DNA of 64,000 bases from CBDHFN01 sp965262605 (lineage in GTDB: Bacteria; Pseudomonadota; Alphaproteobacteria; JASGCL01), in NCBI GenBank assembly GCA_965262605.1, contig CBDHFN010000003.1:744001-808000 (forward strand), given 5' to 3'. The translations under genes were made by a program, and so were the position numbers. The stretch's first letter is position 1, and each line of letters opens with the position of its first letter. The notes under the pieces are model-generated. The model was given only the letters and a program-made list of their open reading frames with translations, made no database searches and was not told where the DNA came from. Positions 35,058 through 44,705 of the stretch are shown here, piece by piece.

Positions 35058-36179
35058 ATGAAAAAAATCTTATTAGGCACTTCAGCCTTAATCGCAATGA
35101 GCTCAGTCGCTTTCGCTGGCGAAGCTCCCAAAATGTCAATTTCTGGTTCAGCAGCTGTATTTATTGATGTTCAATCAGCAAATGCCAAAGATAAAACATC
35201 TGGTGTAAAATCTGGTGCTTCTGGTAATGATACAGGTCATGACATTATTCAACCCGGTTGGATGAATGAAATTAAATTTTCTGGCAAAGGCAAAACCGAT
35301 GCTGGTTTAACATATGGTGCATATGTTGAATTGCGTCCAATTGGTGCTGCTGCTTCTGACGAAGCTGGTATCAGCTTTGGTGGCGATTGGGGTACTTTGG
35401 AATTAGGCAATGTTGATGGCATTAACCATAATACCTATATCACGGGTTCTGATTATAATGGTTCATCTTCAGGTGGTCCAGATAATATTGGTTCAGCTGC
35501 TGGTTCAGGCAAAGCTATTTCTTTGGATGGTCTTAATGGTGACGATAATAAAATCACCTATACTGCACCTTCAATTGGTGGCGTAAGCGGTGGTATTTCA
35601 TATACACCACAAGACAAATCAAAGAACGATTCAACAAATAATATTAAAAACAAAGAACAGAATTCAGTAGTTACAGTTGCTTTAACTTACGGTGCGAAAA
35701 TTGGCGATGGTTCGGTTAATTTAGCTGCTTATACGCAACGCGGTACAGCTGATACTAAAACAAATCGTAGCTGGAGCGCATACCATGTTGGTGGTTCAGT
35801 TGGTTTCGGCGCAATTACAGCTGCTTTAGGCTATTTCAACAATGGACGCGGTGGCATTGCTAAAACTGGTTTAACTGATGGCGATAAATCAGAAAATGGC
35901 AAAACCATTGATTTTGGTGTAAGCGTTGCTTTGGGTGGCGGTACAACTGTTGGTGCTTCGGTTACCAAAGGTTCTGTATCAACCAATAAATCAGCTGTTG
36001 GTTCAAAAACCAAAAATGCAACTGAAACTTGGTATTCCGTTGGCATGACCACTCCAATTGCTGATGGCGCAAATTTAGTTGCTTCTGTTGATTATGACAA
36101 TGGCGACACTGGCGCAGCAAATGGTTATGGTAAATCAAACACCACCCAAGTTTTAGTTGGTACTCGTATCAGCTTCTAA
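35058..36179 (+). CDS. Outer-membrane porin (alphaproteobacterial porin_4-like)
   Basis: A 373-residue general porin: signal peptide MKKILLGTSALIAMSSVAFA cut before GEAPK, then alternating beta-strands with loops rich in Gly, Ser, Thr and Asn, and a terminal TRISF whose final Phe is the BamA-recognition residue. GWMNEIKFSGKGKTDAGLTYGAY and SFGGDWGTLELGNVDG are porin-like. Frame opens 12 bases upstream at 35046; 35058 is chosen for signal peptide form and its ribosome site. Codons look more GC-balanced and repetitive than the neighbours, as expected for high expression. Confidence 0.9.
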   Translation: MKKILLGTSALIAMSSVAFAGEAPKMSISGSAAVFIDVQSANAKDKTSGVKSGASGNDTGHDIIQPGWMNEIKFSGKGKTDAGLTYGAYVELRPIGAAASDEAGISFGGDWGTLELGNVDGINHNTYITGSDYNGSSSGGPDNIGSAAGSGKAISLDGLNGDDNKITYTAPSIGGVSGGISYTPQDKSKNDSTNNIKNKEQNSVVTVALTYGAKIGDGSVNLAAYTQRGTADTKTNRSWSAYHVGGSVGFGAITAALGYFNNGRGGIAKTGLTDGDKSENGKTIDFGVSVALGGGTTVGASVTKGSVSTNKSAVGSKTKNATETWYSVGMTTPIADGANLVASVDYDNGDTGAANGYGKSNTTQVLVGTRISF

Positions 36180-36213
36180 TTTGGGACAAGCTTAGCTTGT
36201 TAAAATTTAGGGT

Positions 36214-36243
36214 AAGGGGCGAAGCAATTCGCCCCTTATTTTT
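36214..36243 (+). terminator. Rho-independent terminator of the porin gene
   Basis: AAGGGGCGAA (36214-36223), GCAA loop, TTCGCCCCTT (36228-36237), then ATTTTTTAT. A 10-bp stem with a good T-run. Confidence 0.92.
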
Positions 36244-36286
36244 TATAATAAAATTTTTCCGCAAAAATTGCGTCATGCAACGGGAT

Positions 36287-37075
36287 TTAGTGGGCTTGAA
36301 AATTATTTTTACATTGCCGAAGATGCGCAAAAAATGCGGTTGCTTGCTGTTCATCAGAAATATTGCCGACTCGCGCAAAATTACATGCCCGTTGCAATTT
36401 TTCATCATCGGCACGCAAAAAAGGATTCGTATTGAGTTCAGATTGTAATTTGACGGGAATTGTCGGCAAGTTATTTGCCCGTAATTGGATAATATTTTGT
36501 ATTAATTGGTCAAATTCGGGGTTTTGTTCATTAAGGCTTGCGACAAATTCTGCGTTGCTAAGCGTATATTCATGGGCGGGAAAAATCAGGGTTTTAGGGG
36601 CAAGGCGACGAATTTTTATTAAACTATGCCACATTTGTGTTGCTGTGCCTTCAAATAATCGCCCACAACCCAATGAAAACATGGTATCGCCACAAAATAA
36701 CCATTGTTCTTGGGGGAAATAAAAGCCAATATGCCCAATTGTATGCCCGCTTAATTCCATAATATCTAAGATAATATCACCGAAAATTAATCGTTCACCC
36801 TCATGCACAAGATTCGTCAGATGCGCGATGCGTTGTGCATCAAATCCGTAAATTTTGCAATTAGTTGCTTGCTTAATTTGCCAATTACCGCCGATATGGT
36901 CGTTATGATGATGGGTATTGCAAATTGCGGTAATATTCAAGCCGTTTTTTTGGCAATAATCTAAAATAGCATCCGCATCGGGCGTGTCTATCACCACGGC
37001 TTGCCGATTCGCACCCTCAATGATATAAGCATAATTATCTTGCAAAACAGGGATTTGATGATATTTCACCATCAA
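36287..37075 (-). CDS. gloB: Hydroxyacylglutathione hydrolase (glyoxalase II)
   Basis: A 262-residue metallo-beta-lactamase fold enzyme that hydrolyses S-lactoylglutathione, completing methylglyoxal detoxification. The metal motif THHHNDHIGGN, the GHTIGHIGFY and FCGDTMFSLGCGRLFEG segments and FPAHEYTLSNAEF identify it. It begins immediately after the lon stop codon, so it is co-transcribed with lon. Confidence 0.95.
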   Translation of the reverse strand: MMVKYHQIPVLQDNYAYIIEGANRQAVVIDTPDADAILDYCQKNGLNITAICNTHHHNDHIGGNWQIKQATNCKIYGFDAQRIAHLTNLVHEGERLIFGDIILDIMELSGHTIGHIGFYFPQEQWLFCGDTMFSLGCGRLFEGTATQMWHSLIKIRRLAPKTLIFPAHEYTLSNAEFVASLNEQNPEFDQLIQNIIQLRANNLPTIPVKLQSELNTNPFLRADDEKLQRACNFARVGNISDEQQATAFFAHLRQCKNNFQAH

Positions 37076-39472
37076 TTAATGATGAATATTATCCGTATTT
37101 TCCATATTAGCTGGTTCGGCTTTTTCTGGAATAATCGGGTCATCTTCCCAAATTACTGGTTTAATTTTTTGCACTAAGGCAATTTCAAGCACTTCATGCG
37201 CCCAAGTAACTGGCTTAATAATTAAATTATCGCTGATGATTTTTGGTAATTCCACTAAATCTTTTTCATTATCTTTGGGGATAATCACGATTTTAATGCC
37301 CGCACGCATTGCCGCAAGTAATTTTTCTTTTAAGCCACCGATGGGTAAAACCCGACCCCGTAGGGTAATTTCGCCCGTCATCGCCACTTCGCGATTAACC
37401 GCAATGCCCGTTAAAGAAGACACCATAGAAGTTACCATTGCCACACCCGCCGAAGGACCATCTTTGGGGGTTGCCCCTTCGGGAACATGGACATGCACAT
37501 CATTTTTTGTCAGTGTTTTCTTGTCAATGCCCAAGCTTGCCGCGCGGGAATTAACATAATTACTTGCTGCTTCAATGGATTCTTGCATGACGGATTTTAA
37601 ATTACCAGTTTTGGTAACTTTGCCATTGCCGCGTTTTAAGATGGATTCAATCATTAAAATATCGCCACCAACTTCCGTCCATGCCAATCCAGTTACAACC
37701 CCGACTTGATCCTCTTCTTCGGCTTTGCCGTATCTAAATTGTTTAACACCCGCGAAATCAGCCAAATTATCGGCAGTAATCGCAATGGCTTTTTCCTTAG
37801 ATTGCAGGATTTTACGCACAGATTTGCGGGCTAATTTTTGCAAGCTTCGCTCCAAACCACGCACGCCAGCTTCCCTTGTGTAATATCTTATAATATCACG
37901 AATGGCGTCGTCATTCACCGAAAATTCGCTTGTTTTTAAGCCATGGTCTTTAATGATTTTTGGCACTAAATATCCCTTGGCAATGGCAATTTTTTCTTCT
38001 TCGGTATAGCCAGATAAGCGAATAATTTCCATTCTGTCCGCCAAAGGCGCAGGAATATTCATGGAATTTGCAGTGCAAATAAACATAACATCCGATAAAT
38101 CATAATCAAGCTCTAAATAATGGTCATGAAAAGTTGAATTTTGTTCGGGGTCAAGCACTTCCAGCAAAGCCGCCGAAGGATCGCCCCGCCAATCACCGCC
38201 CATTTTATCAATTTCGTCCAATAAAAATAAGGGGTTTGAATTGCCAGCTTTTTTCATGCCTTGAATAATGCGACCGGGTAATGAACCAATATAAGTGCGC
38301 CGATGCCCACGAATTTCAGCTTCATCTCTTACGCCGCCTAAGGACATTCTGACAAATTTGCGATTCGTTGCGCGGGCAATGGATCGTCCCAACGAAGTTT
38401 TACCAACCCCGGGAGGTCCGACTAAACAAAGGATTGGTCCTTTTAATTTCTTGACGCGCAATAAAACGGCTAAATGTTCCAAAATTCTTTCTTTGACTTT
38501 TTCCAAACCATGATGGTCGGCATTCAGAATTTTTTCAGCAAAATCAAGGTCTTTTTTAGTTTTTGAAGGATTTAACCAAGGCAATGAAACAATCCAATCT
38601 AAATAATTGCGAATCACCGTCGCTTCGGCGGCGACTGGGCTCATTTGTTGCAATTTTTTTACCTCGGCGTTAAATTTATCGCGGGCTTCTTGGGTTAATT
38701 CTAATTGCGCGGCGCGTTCCTTAATTTCATCAATTTCGGATTTACCTTCGCCTTCGCCGCCTAATTCGCGTTGAATCGCTTTCATTTGTTCGTTAAGATA
38801 ATATTCGCGTTGAGTTTTTTCCATGGATTTTTTTACACGGCTGCGAATTTTCTTTTCAACTTGCACGATGGAGATTTCGCCTTCCATGTGATTAAGGATT
38901 TTTTCTAATCGTTGGTCAATGGCGAATAATTCCAATAATTCTTGGCGTTCGGATAATTTAATCGTCAAATTTTGCGCAATAGTATCGGCTAACTTACTGG
39001 GTTCGGTGATTTTTTCCACGGAATTGAGTAATTCTGGGGCAATTTTTTTGTCTAATTTAGCATATTCAGAAAAATTAGACGCGGCGGTTTTTGCCAAAGC
39101 GGGTAATTCTTCGGGATTGGCGACAAATTCCACAACGGGCATAACTTGGGCGGTAATAAATTGCCCATCGTCTTGATATTTCATGATGCGCACGCGTTTA
39201 CCACCTTCAATAAGCACCTTTACCGTGCCATCGGGCAAGCGCAATAATTGCATCACCGTGCCCATGGTGCCGACTTCGTATAAATCCTCAGTTTTGGGGT
39301 CTTCTATGTCTTCGCGTTTTTGGGTTACTAATAATATTTCTTTTTCAAGCCGCATGACTTCGTCAAGCGCATTAATGGAGCGTTCACGCCCGACAAATAA
39401 TGGCACAACCATGCTTGGGAATACAACAATATTGCGAAGTGGCAATACGGGATAAGTTTCAATATTTTTCAT
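37076..39472 (-). CDS. lon: ATP-dependent protease Lon
   Basis: A 798-residue cytosolic AAA+ protease. N-terminal LON domain (YPVLPLRNIVVFPSMVVPLF), central coiled-coil, AAA domain with Walker A GPPGVGKTSLGRS and Walker B NPLFLLDEIDKMG, and the C-terminal serine protease with the catalytic Ser in PKDGPSAGVAM and the Lys in GGLKEKLLAA. It follows clpX after a 62-base gap with its own predicted promoter. Confidence 0.97.
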   Translation of the reverse strand: MKNIETYPVLPLRNIVVFPSMVVPLFVGRERSINALDEVMRLEKEILLVTQKREDIEDPKTEDLYEVGTMGTVMQLLRLPDGTVKVLIEGGKRVRIMKYQDDGQFITAQVMPVVEFVANPEELPALAKTAASNFSEYAKLDKKIAPELLNSVEKITEPSKLADTIAQNLTIKLSERQELLELFAIDQRLEKILNHMEGEISIVQVEKKIRSRVKKSMEKTQREYYLNEQMKAIQRELGGEGEGKSEIDEIKERAAQLELTQEARDKFNAEVKKLQQMSPVAAEATVIRNYLDWIVSLPWLNPSKTKKDLDFAEKILNADHHGLEKVKERILEHLAVLLRVKKLKGPILCLVGPPGVGKTSLGRSIARATNRKFVRMSLGGVRDEAEIRGHRRTYIGSLPGRIIQGMKKAGNSNPLFLLDEIDKMGGDWRGDPSAALLEVLDPEQNSTFHDHYLELDYDLSDVMFICTANSMNIPAPLADRMEIIRLSGYTEEEKIAIAKGYLVPKIIKDHGLKTSEFSVNDDAIRDIIRYYTREAGVRGLERSLQKLARKSVRKILQSKEKAIAITADNLADFAGVKQFRYGKAEEEDQVGVVTGLAWTEVGGDILMIESILKRGNGKVTKTGNLKSVMQESIEAASNYVNSRAASLGIDKKTLTKNDVHVHVPEGATPKDGPSAGVAMVTSMVSSLTGIAVNREVAMTGEITLRGRVLPIGGLKEKLLAAMRAGIKIVIIPKDNEKDLVELPKIISDNLIIKPVTWAHEVLEIALVQKIKPVIWEDDPIIPEKAEPANMENTDNIHH

Positions 39473-39502
39473 TTTTTACCTTAATTTCATCTTGTTAAAC
39501 TT

Positions 39503-39530
39503 AATATAATTACGATTATTCAAATATCAA
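39503..39530 (-). promoter_or_regulatory. Predicted lon promoter
   Basis: Minus strand TTGATA (39525-39530), 16-base spacer, TATATT (39503-39508), about 30 bases ahead of the lon ATG. Confidence 0.5.
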
Positions 39531-39534
39531 GCCA

Positions 39535-40803
39535 TTAAGCTGATTTTTGTGCAGATTTTTTATTATACACATATTCAGGTTCAGATTTCCCCAAAACAAC
39601 ATCGGGCGTGATAATAATTTCACTGACATTGGTCATAGCTGGCACTAAATACATGGGTTCTAATAAAAATGATTCTAAAATACTGCGCAATCCCCTTGCG
39701 CCAGTTTTTTTATTAATTGCCAATTGGGCAATTTGCTCCATTGCTGCTTCGGTGATGGTTAATTCCACTTTTTCCATCGCAAACAAGGCTTGATATTGGC
39801 GCACAAGCGCGTTTTTCGGCATGGTTAATATATCAATTAACGCGGCTTTATCCAATTCATTAAGCGTGGCAATCACGGGTAATCGCCCAATAAATTCAGG
39901 AATTAAACCAAATTTTTGCAAATCATGCGATTCAACTTCGCCCAATAAATCATTCATGGTGCGGTCGTCTTCATGCTTAATTTCCGCGTTAAAGCCAATT
40001 GAGGTGCCTTTTTGGCGCATGGCGATTAATTTTTCTAAACCCGCAAACGCCCCACCGCATATAAATAAAATATTGGCAGTGTTGACTTGCACAAATTCTT
40101 GTTGTGGGTGCTTGCGCCCGCCTTGGGGGGGGACAGATGCGATGGTGCCTTCAATAATTTTTAACAAAGCCTGTTGCACGCCTTCGCCCGATACATCACG
40201 CGTGATTGAAGGATTATCAGATTTACGGCTGATTTTGTCCACTTCGTCAATATATACAATGCCCCGTTCCGCCGCGGCAACATCATAATTGGCGGCTTGT
40301 AATAATTTCAAAATAATATTTTCAACATCTTCGCCAACATAACCTGCTTCGGTAAGGGTTGTGGCATCGGCAACGGTGAAGGGAACTTTTAAAACCCGCG
40401 CCAAAGTTTGCGCCAATAAAGTTTTCCCCGAACCCGTAGGTCCGATTAATAAAACATTGGATTTTGATAATTCCGTTTCCGAACCCGATTCATTATGCCT
40501 TAATCGCTTAAAATGATTATATACCGCCACGGATAAAACTTTTTTTGCTTTATCTTGCCCAATGATATATTGGTCTAAAAATTTTCGCAAATCTTGGGGG
40601 CTTGGTAAATCGCTGACATCTTTGTCATTTTGGCTGATATTTTCTTCTTTGATAATATCAAAACACAAGGATACGCACTCATCACAGATAAAAACTTCTG
40701 GACCGGCGATTAATTTTTTTACTTCCTTTTGGGTTTTATTGCAAAAAGAACAATTAACATGGCGAATTTTTGATTTTTTGGAATCTTCATTATCACTTGA
40801 CAT
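39535..40803 (-). CDS. clpX: ATP-dependent Clp protease ATPase subunit ClpX
   Basis: A 422-residue AAA+ unfoldase for ClpP. The N-terminal zinc-binding domain has Cys18, Cys21, Cys40 and Cys43 (CSFCNK, ICDECVSLC); the ATPase has Walker A GPTGSGKTLLAQT, the pore loop GYVGED, Walker B IVYIDEVDKI and the RKHPQQEF segment. Upstream neighbour is ctaA on the same strand; clpP is 20 kb away. Confidence 0.97.
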   Translation of the reverse strand: MSSDNEDSKKSKIRHVNCSFCNKTQKEVKKLIAGPEVFICDECVSLCFDIIKEENISQNDKDVSDLPSPQDLRKFLDQYIIGQDKAKKVLSVAVYNHFKRLRHNESGSETELSKSNVLLIGPTGSGKTLLAQTLARVLKVPFTVADATTLTEAGYVGEDVENIILKLLQAANYDVAAAERGIVYIDEVDKISRKSDNPSITRDVSGEGVQQALLKIIEGTIASVPPQGGRKHPQQEFVQVNTANILFICGGAFAGLEKLIAMRQKGTSIGFNAEIKHEDDRTMNDLLGEVESHDLQKFGLIPEFIGRLPVIATLNELDKAALIDILTMPKNALVRQYQALFAMEKVELTITEAAMEQIAQLAINKKTGARGLRSILESFLLEPMYLVPAMTNVSEIIITPDVVLGKSEPEYVYNKKSAQKSA

Positions 40804-40883
40804 GGGCTACCTCTTAATAATACTAATTTCAATCTAAACCATTTCAAATATAATGCAACAGAATTTTTTTTATTTTTTCATTT

Positions 40884-41867
40884 TTACCTATTGTGCAAAA
40901 CGAAATTCTTAAAAAATGCCAAACTTGCAATTCCAACGGCAACTAATTGATGTAAGGCAGCAATGGCAATCGGCACATAAAATAATAAAGTCATAATGCC
41001 CAATAAAATTTGCACGCCAATCGCCATTAAAAACAATAAATTTGCCGTGGTTTTATGCCAAAAATATTGAATAATTGCGAAAATACCAATGATATAGGCG
41101 ATGATTCGGTGGTTAAATTGCGCGGCAATCGGATTTTCCCCCCAATTTTGCCAAAAATTAGTAAATTGCCAATAATCAGACGGAAAAAATTGCCCATTCA
41201 TTAAAGGAAAATCATTATGCAAAAAACCACCGCGAAGCCCCGCAACCAATGCCCCGCTGATAATCATGCAAAAAATCCCCAAAAACCATAAAATCGCGCT
41301 TAACCGAAATTGGAATTTATAATTAAAATTCTTGGCGATAAGGGCGATAATCACCATTAATACGGCTAATGCCATGCCTAAATGAATTGCCAATCGGTAT
41401 TGGCTGACTTCGGTGCGGGCGATAAAGCCACTTTTGACCATCCACCAACCTATGAAGGCTTGAATTAAGCCAAGACAAAAAATAAGACCCAAATATTTAT
41501 AATCGCTGGGTTGTATGGATTTTTTGCCAATATTTATTATTAAACCACCAATAAAAACGATGCCAATCAGTCGCCCCCAGACGCGATGAATATATTCCCA
41601 CCAAAATATTTGCTGAAAATCTTGCAAAGAAAAATCATGATTCCTTAGTCGGAATTGCGAAGTTTGCTGATATAATTCAAAAAATTTTTGCCATTCTTGC
41701 TGATTTAATGGTGGAAAAATACCATGAATAGGTTGCCATTCAACCATTGACAATCCCGAATCAGTCAGTCTTGTGATGGCGCCAATGACAAACATTAATA
41801 TCACCATAATTGCCGATATTATCAACCATAATCGGTAGGTATTTAAGCGAATTTTTTTATTAAACAT
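40884..41867 (-). CDS. ctaA: Heme A synthase (CtaA/COX15 type)
   Basis: Inner-membrane enzyme of 327 residues that converts heme O to heme A for cytochrome aa3 oxidase. About eight membrane helices; GAITRLTDSGLSMVEWQPI, EYIHRVWGRLIG, LAIHLGMALAVL and HQLVAVG carry the heme-binding histidines. It is COX15-type, as is usual in alphaproteobacteria. Confidence 0.95.
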   Translation of the reverse strand: MFNKKIRLNTYRLWLIISAIMVILMFVIGAITRLTDSGLSMVEWQPIHGIFPPLNQQEWQKFFELYQQTSQFRLRNHDFSLQDFQQIFWWEYIHRVWGRLIGIVFIGGLIINIGKKSIQPSDYKYLGLIFCLGLIQAFIGWWMVKSGFIARTEVSQYRLAIHLGMALAVLMVIIALIAKNFNYKFQFRLSAILWFLGIFCMIISGALVAGLRGGFLHNDFPLMNGQFFPSDYWQFTNFWQNWGENPIAAQFNHRIIAYIIGIFAIIQYFWHKTTANLLFLMAIGVQILLGIMTLLFYVPIAIAALHQLVAVGIASLAFFKNFVLHNR

Positions 41868-41895
41868 AAAATTTTATTATAATTTATTATAAAAA

Positions 41896-41924
41896 TTGTC
41901 AATATAATAATATTATTCTATAAA
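41896..41924 (+). promoter_or_regulatory. Predicted sigma-70 promoter of the TPR-dnaQ operon
   Basis: TTGTCA (41896-41901), 17-base spacer, TATAAA (41919-41924). The leader is about 70 bases, with GGAG before the ATG at 42000. Confidence 0.6.
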
Positions 41925-41999
41925 AACACTTCATGAATATTAAATTAATACTTGCAAATAAAGTTATTTTTTATTATATTAAAAATTGGAGCATAATAT

Positions 42000-44705
42000 A
42001 TGGATGGCGGTTCGGTTTTTTTATTAATTTTATCACTGACCTTTGGGTCGGTGGTTGTGTCTTTGTTTGTTGGCGAAGATTTTCCAATGCTTGGACCCAT
42101 GGGTGCGGCATTAAAACGCTTGTTGGGCGGTAAAGAAACTGGCAAAGGCGATGGACGCGAAGGCGATTTATTGATGCAAAGCGCGCAACAAGCCTATATT
42201 TCCAAGGATTATGAACGCGCCGCCACGCAATTTATTAGCGCCGCGGGCGTGTTTCGCACAAGCGGCAATCGCAACATGCAGGCGCAATCAACAATTAAAG
42301 CCGCCGAAATTCTGTCGCGTATGGGGCAAAAAACCGAAGCCCAAGATATGCTTGACGAAGCCGAGTTAATTTACCGCGAGACAAATCATGTTGGTGGTTT
42401 AGCCTTGTTAAACCGAATTTATGCCGAACATGATTCGCGCCATGGTGCCAGCGAAGAGGCGTTGGGTAAATTCAACGAATCCGCAAGATTTTGTCAATTG
42501 GCTAATGATAAATTGGGTATGGCTTTGTCGTTTAAGGGTTTAGGTGATTTATTTATTAAAAAGAAAAATTTTGAAAAAGCCCGCGAAAATTACGATAAAG
42601 CCTTGCCTTTATTACAAGAGGTTGGCGCCAATCAAGAATGTTCGGAAATGTTGCTGGCATTGGGAACTTTGGAATACCGATTGGAAAACCGCGCCAAAGC
42701 AAGAGCATGTTTAACGCAAGCAACAGGGCTTTGTCGGCAGTTAAATAATATGTTAGGATTCGCCAATGCCGAATTTGGTATTGGCACGATAGATTATGAA
42801 AATGCCCAATATAACGATGCTTTAACCCATGCTGGTTATGCCATGCCAGAATATGAAAGTTTAGGTAATGTTTTGGGAGTGGCGCGGTGCTTGTTAGTAA
42901 TGGGTGAGGCATATGAAAAATTAAATAATTACGCTAAAGCGTCAGAATATTATCAAAAGTCTATGGTTACTTTTCGCGGGTCAAGCAACCATGCCGAAGA
43001 AGCAAGATGCACCATGGGTATTGCACGGGTTGCCGCCAATAATGGCGAATTTGAAACGGCACGAAATGCCTTTAATGTTGCGATAACCTTGCATAAAGCC
43101 GCGTCAAATTCCAAGGGCGAAGGTGAGGCATTAGTGGGCTTGGGCAATGTTTTGGCGGATAATTTAGACGCAGATGGCGCAAGGGAGCAAGCCAATACAG
43201 CCCTTGAATTATATCAACGAATTGGGCAAAGGTCGGGCATTGGCGATGTGAATTTAATTTTCGGGCGGTATCATTTTTTAAAGAAAGAATATGATTTAAG
43301 CATGGATTTTTATAATAAAGCCATTGATAATTTCAAAATATCCAACGAACAATATGGCGAAGCCCAAGCAAATTTCCATAAAGCAATTTTATTATTGAAA
43401 AAGAAAGATTTATTTAATGCCCGTTCGGCAATTGAAACTTCGTTAAATTTATTTCGCAATATTAATAATAAATTTGGCGAAGCATTGGCGTTAATCAAAT
43501 TAGGCGAATCAGAAATTCAAGAACGAAATTTTGACAAAGCCTATAATGCCACTAATAATGCGCGGGGCATTTTAACCGCGCTTGAACAAAGAAAATATGA
43601 AGGCATTGCCATGTTGCAATTATGTATCATCGCCATTGAAAAAAATAATTTGGACGAAGCTCAAATTTTAATTCAAAATGCCATGCCGAATATTCATTCT
43701 TCGGGAAATATGCGATTGGTTGCTGATGCCGAAATCGTGCAAGGTTCATTATACAGCTCTAAGGGTGAAAATGACAAAGCCCTTGTTTCATATAATCAAT
43801 CATTAAATATTTATACAAATTTAGCCGATGATGAAAAAATTGCTGAAACTTATCTTAAAATAAATGCGCTTGATGGTGGCGACCCGCGTGCATCGCTGGA
43901 ACATTTACGCAATGCCCTTGAAATATATAAGAAAAATGAGAATTTTGCAGGACTGGCGCAAACCCATATGGAAATTGGCAAAAACCAATTAAAATTAAAA
44001 GAATATTCCAATTCGCGCAAATCCTTAAATATGTCATTAGATATTATGGATAAAAATAATATTGTATCATTCACCGCCGAAGTGCAATATTATCTTGGCA
44101 TGGTGTGTATGGCGACTTCGCTTACCGAAGAAGCTTACACGGCATTTGCTATCGCCAAGGATTACGCCGCCCGTGGTGGTTATACGCAAGTTGAATCTAT
44201 GGCTTTATTGCAATTATCTAATTTAATTTTGGACAAAGACCCCGCCGCCGCGGCGGAGATGTTAGAGCGTGTTTTGGTTATTAAAGAGAAAAATGGCGAA
44301 CAAAATAAAGAAGAATTGGGTAAAATCGCCCTTAATTTTGGCAAGGCAACATTTTTATCGGGCAATCCGCAAAATGCCATTGTTGCGCTTAAAAAAGCTT
44401 CTGCTTATATTGAAGCGGTTAATAAACCAGATTTATTGGCGTTTGCCCAAAAAATCTTGGGTGAATCTTATTTGGCAATTAATGAAATTGAGCTAGCCGA
44501 GCAAAATCTTAAACGGGCAATGGCTTCATTTCGCAATTTTAATAAACCCCTTGAAGAAGCAGAATCCATGGTAAGTTTGGCAAAAATTCACTTAAAAAAT
44601 GAAAATAACCAAAAATATAAAGATATGATTGATCAAGCGGCGATGATTTATAATAATTTGGGCGATGCGCAAAAAGCCCGTGAAGTGCAGGCTGGTTTAA
44701 TATAA
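42000..44705 (+). CDS. Membrane-anchored 901-residue TPR-repeat protein
   Basis: One N-terminal membrane helix (about 5-24), a Gly/Lys-rich linker (about 37-55), and then TPR repeats with a period near 40 residues for almost the whole length, for example SFKGLGDLFIKKKNFEKARE and ALVGLGNVLADNLDADGARE. No enzyme domain or signal-cleavage site is seen, so the repeats probably face the cytoplasm or the periplasm as a scaffold. The family was not recognised beyond the fold. The last base overlaps dnaQ. Confidence 0.8.
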   Translation: MDGGSVFLLILSLTFGSVVVSLFVGEDFPMLGPMGAALKRLLGGKETGKGDGREGDLLMQSAQQAYISKDYERAATQFISAAGVFRTSGNRNMQAQSTIKAAEILSRMGQKTEAQDMLDEAELIYRETNHVGGLALLNRIYAEHDSRHGASEEALGKFNESARFCQLANDKLGMALSFKGLGDLFIKKKNFEKARENYDKALPLLQEVGANQECSEMLLALGTLEYRLENRAKARACLTQATGLCRQLNNMLGFANAEFGIGTIDYENAQYNDALTHAGYAMPEYESLGNVLGVARCLLVMGEAYEKLNNYAKASEYYQKSMVTFRGSSNHAEEARCTMGIARVAANNGEFETARNAFNVAITLHKAASNSKGEGEALVGLGNVLADNLDADGAREQANTALELYQRIGQRSGIGDVNLIFGRYHFLKKEYDLSMDFYNKAIDNFKISNEQYGEAQANFHKAILLLKKKDLFNARSAIETSLNLFRNINNKFGEALALIKLGESEIQERNFDKAYNATNNARGILTALEQRKYEGIAMLQLCIIAIEKNNLDEAQILIQNAMPNIHSSGNMRLVADAEIVQGSLYSSKGENDKALVSYNQSLNIYTNLADDEKIAETYLKINALDGGDPRASLEHLRNALEIYKKNENFAGLAQTHMEIGKNQLKLKEYSNSRKSLNMSLDIMDKNNIVSFTAEVQYYLGMVCMATSLTEEAYTAFAIAKDYAARGGYTQVESMALLQLSNLILDKDPAAAAEMLERVLVIKEKNGEQNKEELGKIALNFGKATFLSGNPQNAIVALKKASAYIEAVNKPDLLAFAQKILGESYLAINEIELAEQNLKRAMASFRNFNKPLEEAESMVSLAKIHLKNENNQKYKDMIDQAAMIYNNLGDAQKAREVQAGLI

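Noticed and set aside
39821..40288. 155-codon open frame antisense to clpX
   Set aside because: A shadow of clpX on the opposite strand.
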